NCBI GenBank assembly: GCA_002305995.1
Contig: DBRN01000009.1
Span: 41,616 to 105,615, forward strand
Source of the DNA: Atopobiaceae bacterium UBA1367
Lineage (GTDB): Bacteria > Actinomycetota > Coriobacteriia > Coriobacteriales > Atopobiaceae
Length of the DNA stretch: 64,000 nucleotides
Direction of reading: 5' to 3'
In this document: positions 61,845 through 64,000 of the stretch, in pieces
Layout: every line of letters starts with the position of its first letter
How positions within the stretch are numbered: the first letter of the stretch is position 1
Program-made: the position numbers and the translations under genes
Notes under the pieces: model-generated
What the model was told of the DNA's origin: nothing
What the model saw: the letters and a program-made list of their open reading frames with translations, nothing else
Database searches by the model: none

Positions 61845-63164
61845 ATGACGCAAAGCATCGCCCCCGACGGCTACATGCCCCGAATCGTCGACGCCCAGAT
61901 CGAGCGGTACCTGAAGGTTTTCGGCGCAGTGGAGATTGCCGGAACCAAGTGGTGCGGCAAGACGTGGTCCGCAAGAAAGCACGGGGCTTCGATTGCCTAC
62001 CTCGATCAGAAGAACACGAGACAGCTGGCGTTGACGGACCCTGACATCATCCTACAAGGCGAGCGCCCGCGCGTCCTCGACGAATGGCAGCGCGTGCCGC
62101 AGGTGTGGGATGCGGTGCGTCACGAGGTTGATGCCATCCGCAGGACGAAGGGGGCATGGATACTCACGGGTTCGTCCTCGCCGAAGAAGAAGCCCGCAAA
62201 AGGCGATGAGGACGACGAGCGGCGGCACAGCGGCGCCGGGCGCATAGGGAGGATCCGCATGGCCCCCATGAGTCTGGCCGAATCCGGCGACTCGAAGGCG
62301 ACTGTCTCTCTCGCGAGGCTCTTCGGCGGGGCGTTTGAACCCGGCATCTGCGATAAGGACACGGTCCGCCTCGTCGAGCTCGCATGCCGCGGAGGATGGC
62401 CCGAGGCCATCGAATCCAGCGCCGAGGAGGCCCAGCTTGTCGCGCGAGCGTACCTCGACCTCATCTACAGCGAGACGGTCCCCGATCAGGGGATGGATCC
62501 CTTCGTCGCAGAGCGCCTCGTCGGATCGATCGCTCGCAACCTCGGCCAATCCGCGACCTACGCCACTATAGCCCAGGACATCTACGGGGCGGAGGAAAGC
62601 CCCCAGTCCCTCCTCACCGACGCGCGGCTCGCGGAGTACCTCAAGCTCCTGAAGCGGCTGTATCTTTTGGAGGAGGTTCCCGGATGGGCGCCGCCGGCGC
62701 GCTCGAAGAAGCGGTTCATCACGAAGCCGAAACGCTATCTCGCCGACCCCTCGCTCGCGGTCGCGGCGCTCGGCATGTCGGTCCAGTCGCTCATCGACGA
62801 TTGGCAGACGTTTGGGCTGGTGTTCGAGAATCTGTGCATACGCGACCTCGGCGTGTACGCCCGCGCGCTGCCCGAGGCTCGGCCGGTCCCGCTCCGCTAC
62901 TACCACGATGACTCCGGTCTGGAGTCCGACGTCATCATCGAGCTCGCTGACGGGCGATGGGCCGCGATCGAGATCAAGATCGGCGAAGACAAGGTGCCGG
63001 CGGCAATCGAGAGATTGAACCATTTGGAGGAGAAGGTCTGTTCAAATCCCAAAGCGCAGGTCCGTCCGCCGGAGTTCAAGATGGTCCTCGTGGGCGTATC
63101 CGAGTATGCTCGCAAGGCCGGAGACAGGACCTACGTCGTGCCGGTCAGGCTCTTGGGCGCATAG
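61845..63164 (+). CDS. AAA_14/DUF4143-type ATPase with nuclease-like C-terminus
   Basis: 439 residues. An AAA ATPase core with Walker A GTKWCGKT (33-40), Walker B PRVLDEWQRVPQVWD and an ILTGSSS sensor segment, a winged-helix middle part, and the C-terminal DUF4143 domain whose DVIIELADGRWAAIEIKIG fits a PD-(D/E)XK nuclease core (Asp, Glu-x-Lys). Such ATPases are numerous in gut bacteria and often vary between strains; some are suspected defence or toxin-antitoxin-like modules, but function is unknown. Positioned at the right end of the island with its own regulatory region. Confidence 0.9.
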   Translation: MTQSIAPDGYMPRIVDAQIERYLKVFGAVEIAGTKWCGKTWSARKHGASIAYLDQKNTRQLALTDPDIILQGERPRVLDEWQRVPQVWDAVRHEVDAIRRTKGAWILTGSSSPKKKPAKGDEDDERRHSGAGRIGRIRMAPMSLAESGDSKATVSLARLFGGAFEPGICDKDTVRLVELACRGGWPEAIESSAEEAQLVARAYLDLIYSETVPDQGMDPFVAERLVGSIARNLGQSATYATIAQDIYGAEESPQSLLTDARLAEYLKLLKRLYLLEEVPGWAPPARSKKRFITKPKRYLADPSLAVAALGMSVQSLIDDWQTFGLVFENLCIRDLGVYARALPEARPVPLRYYHDDSGLESDVIIELADGRWAAIEIKIGEDKVPAAIERLNHLEEKVCSNPKAQVRPPEFKMVLVGVSEYARKAGDRTYVVPVRLLGA

Positions 63165-63378
63165 ACGCGCTGAGCGGAGAGTCTTCGAAACGATTGCTTT
63201 TGAGGGCTGCACACAAACACTGCGAGGGGGAATAGAAATCGCGGGTTTCGACGAATTTGGGGGAATACTAGAGAACACGTCCCGAACGAGCCGATACGAG
63301 GAAAGGGTAAATCCGGGGTTCGTCTGGAATTCTAAATTGACAGACGAAAGAGGCGAGACGTCCCGACACTAAAAACGC

Positions 63379-63426
63379 GGGCTCATAACCCGGAGGTCGT
63401 AGGTTCAAATCCTGCACCCGCGACCA
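63379..63426 (+). tRNA. tRNA-fMet 3' fragment (attR)
   Basis: Same sequence as the tRNA at 53638 from the anticodon stem to CCA, with one C-to-A change in the acceptor strand. The 5' half is absent, so it is not a functional tRNA. Confidence 0.9.
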
Positions 63427-63931
63427 AAACTACAGCCCTGACCTGCGAAAACAGGTCGGGATTTTTGCTTGACCGACATCTGACCGCCAACCTGATCGAT
63501 ATTTTACTGCCAGATATTTCCGGCTCTTCGGGGTTTCTGGTGGGTAGCGCAGGCTAGGCCGACCGGCCCTGAGGGCCCTGGGCGGTAGCTTGCGCCGGCC
63601 GGGACCGTGGGCGACCCTTCGTGGCCAAGGTAAGACGGGGCTGGGTCCTGCGTGGCGGCTGTGTGTGGGATGGCTATCGGCGTGGTCGCTGTGGGGCTTG
63701 CGTACCTGTGCGCCGGGGCATGGGTGACGGAGGCGTGTTGCACGGGCCTGTGGCGACTTTGCTGGGTGGTGGGCTGGTCTTTCGGGCGCTACGCAGTTGC
63801 ACAGCTGACGTACCCGTGATGGTGCTCGGGCTTGCTCCGCGCCATCGTGTGACTGCCCGCCCATGGCGCGTTGGGGTGCCAGCGCCCGCTATGGCGTTGT
63901 GCCTTGTGGTTGTGTGATGCCCTTCTAGTTG
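63427..63931. other. GC-rich region beyond the island without a recognisable gene
   Basis: Apart from the terminator copy, 500 bp with long open frames on both strands but biased composition (Gly/Arg/Pro/His-rich, no recognisable motif). I see no supported gene. Confidence 0.5.
63434..63461 (+). terminator. diverged copy of the tRNA-fMet terminator
   Basis: AGCCCTGACCTG / CAGGTCGGGAT with TTTTT following, copied along with the tRNA fragment; two bases of the 3' arm are changed. Confidence 0.85.
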
Positions 63932-64000
63932 TCAAGCCACTTTCAACATGCGGTCCTGGGCGATGACGTCGCAGTGGGGCTCGCGCGCGACGCATCGCTT
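63932..64000 (-). CDS. C-terminal end of an unidentified protein (runs off window)
   Basis: The last 22 codons of a minus-strand frame that enters from the window edge and ends at TGA 63932. Too little is visible to assign a family; a transposase tail is possible but unproven. Confidence 0.25.
   Translation of the reverse strand, partial: KRCVAREPHCDVIAQDRMLKVA

Larger units (their letters stand above)
53667..63426. mobile_element. genomic island at tRNA-fMet (attL 53667-53714, attR 63379-63426)
   Basis: A 48-bp direct repeat, comprising the tRNA from the anticodon stem to CCA with one mismatch (first 37 bp identical), bounds about 9.7 kb. The similarity continues through the terminator with a few more substitutions. 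The interior holds a redox gene cluster, a LysR regulator and an ATPase, with AT-rich stretches unlike the surroundings. No integrase, recombinase or replication gene was recognised, and three genes are broken, so the island is probably decayed and immobile. Confidence 0.75.

Noticed and set aside
63379..63426. A second tRNA-Met gene
   Set aside because: Only the part from the anticodon stem to CCA is present; there is no D-arm or 5' acceptor strand.
63621..63917. 98-codon plus-strand open frame after the island
   Set aside because: Low-complexity Gly/Arg/Val composition, no ribosome-binding site of note and no recognisable domain.

Overview
The window is GC-rich, densely coded DNA from a bacterial chromosome. 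The gene set suggests a fermentative, host-associated actinobacterium of the Coriobacteriia (Olsenella/Atopobium-like): PTS trehalose uptake, stand-alone PTS IIA proteins, ROK glucokinase, FeoAB iron uptake, a YARHG-domain zinc-ribbon protein, MscL with a zinc-ribbon tail, and no respiratory genes in view. The lineage is inferred from overall resemblance, not from a marker gene.

Layout. 1-9.3 kb (mostly minus strand): 5' part of a PcrA/UvrD helicase, a glutaredoxin, a YARHG membrane protein, a four-gene polar amino-acid ABC importer and undecaprenyl-diphosphatase. 9.6-15.4 kb: a secreted coiled-coil wall protein, an M16C metallopeptidase, a HAD phosphatase and a nitroreductase. 15.6-19.8 kb: a trehalose locus, treR divergent from treP-treC. 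20.2-26.9 kb: two tandem PTS IIA proteins, glucokinase, a cupin, M32 carboxypeptidase-dtd, mscL and a GNAT enzyme. 27.6-37.3 kb: feoAB fusion, a spermidine-synthase-like protein, lipase-glpK, a DUF2130 protein, a metallo-beta-lactamase-fold hydrolase and an O-acetylhomoserine sulfhydrylase. 37.5-43.7 kb: an esterase with a histone-H1-like Lys/Ala tail followed by an ATP-grasp protein, azlCD, and an Fe-S aldo/keto reductase divergent from an XRE regulator. 44-53.3 kb: an RpiR regulator with a clear double operator in front of an esterase lipoprotein, a second esterase, an ECF sigma/anti-sigma-like/VWA lipoprotein operon, an XRE membrane protein and a GH32 sucrose hydrolase.

53.64-63.43 kb looks like a genomic island in an initiator tRNA gene. 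The intact tRNA-fMet with promoter and terminator stands at the left, and a copy of its 3' part plus terminator stands at the right. Between them lie a redox cluster (cupin/CMD protein, iron alcohol dehydrogenase, flavoproteins, aldo/keto reductase, divergent LysR regulator) and a DUF4143-type ATPase behind an AT-rich, 23-bp-periodic repeat region. Three island genes are broken by a frameshift or internal deletions, and no integrase is visible.

The most unusual feature is non-coding. Two intergenic arrays (about 19.80-20.16 kb and 27.06-27.46 kb) consist of a roughly 27-bp unit repeated at 42-bp steps, first in one orientation and then inverted. A second family is two 121-bp elements (38.96 and 41.77 kb) with identical 12-bp inverted ends but different interiors. 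Neither matches a family I recognise.
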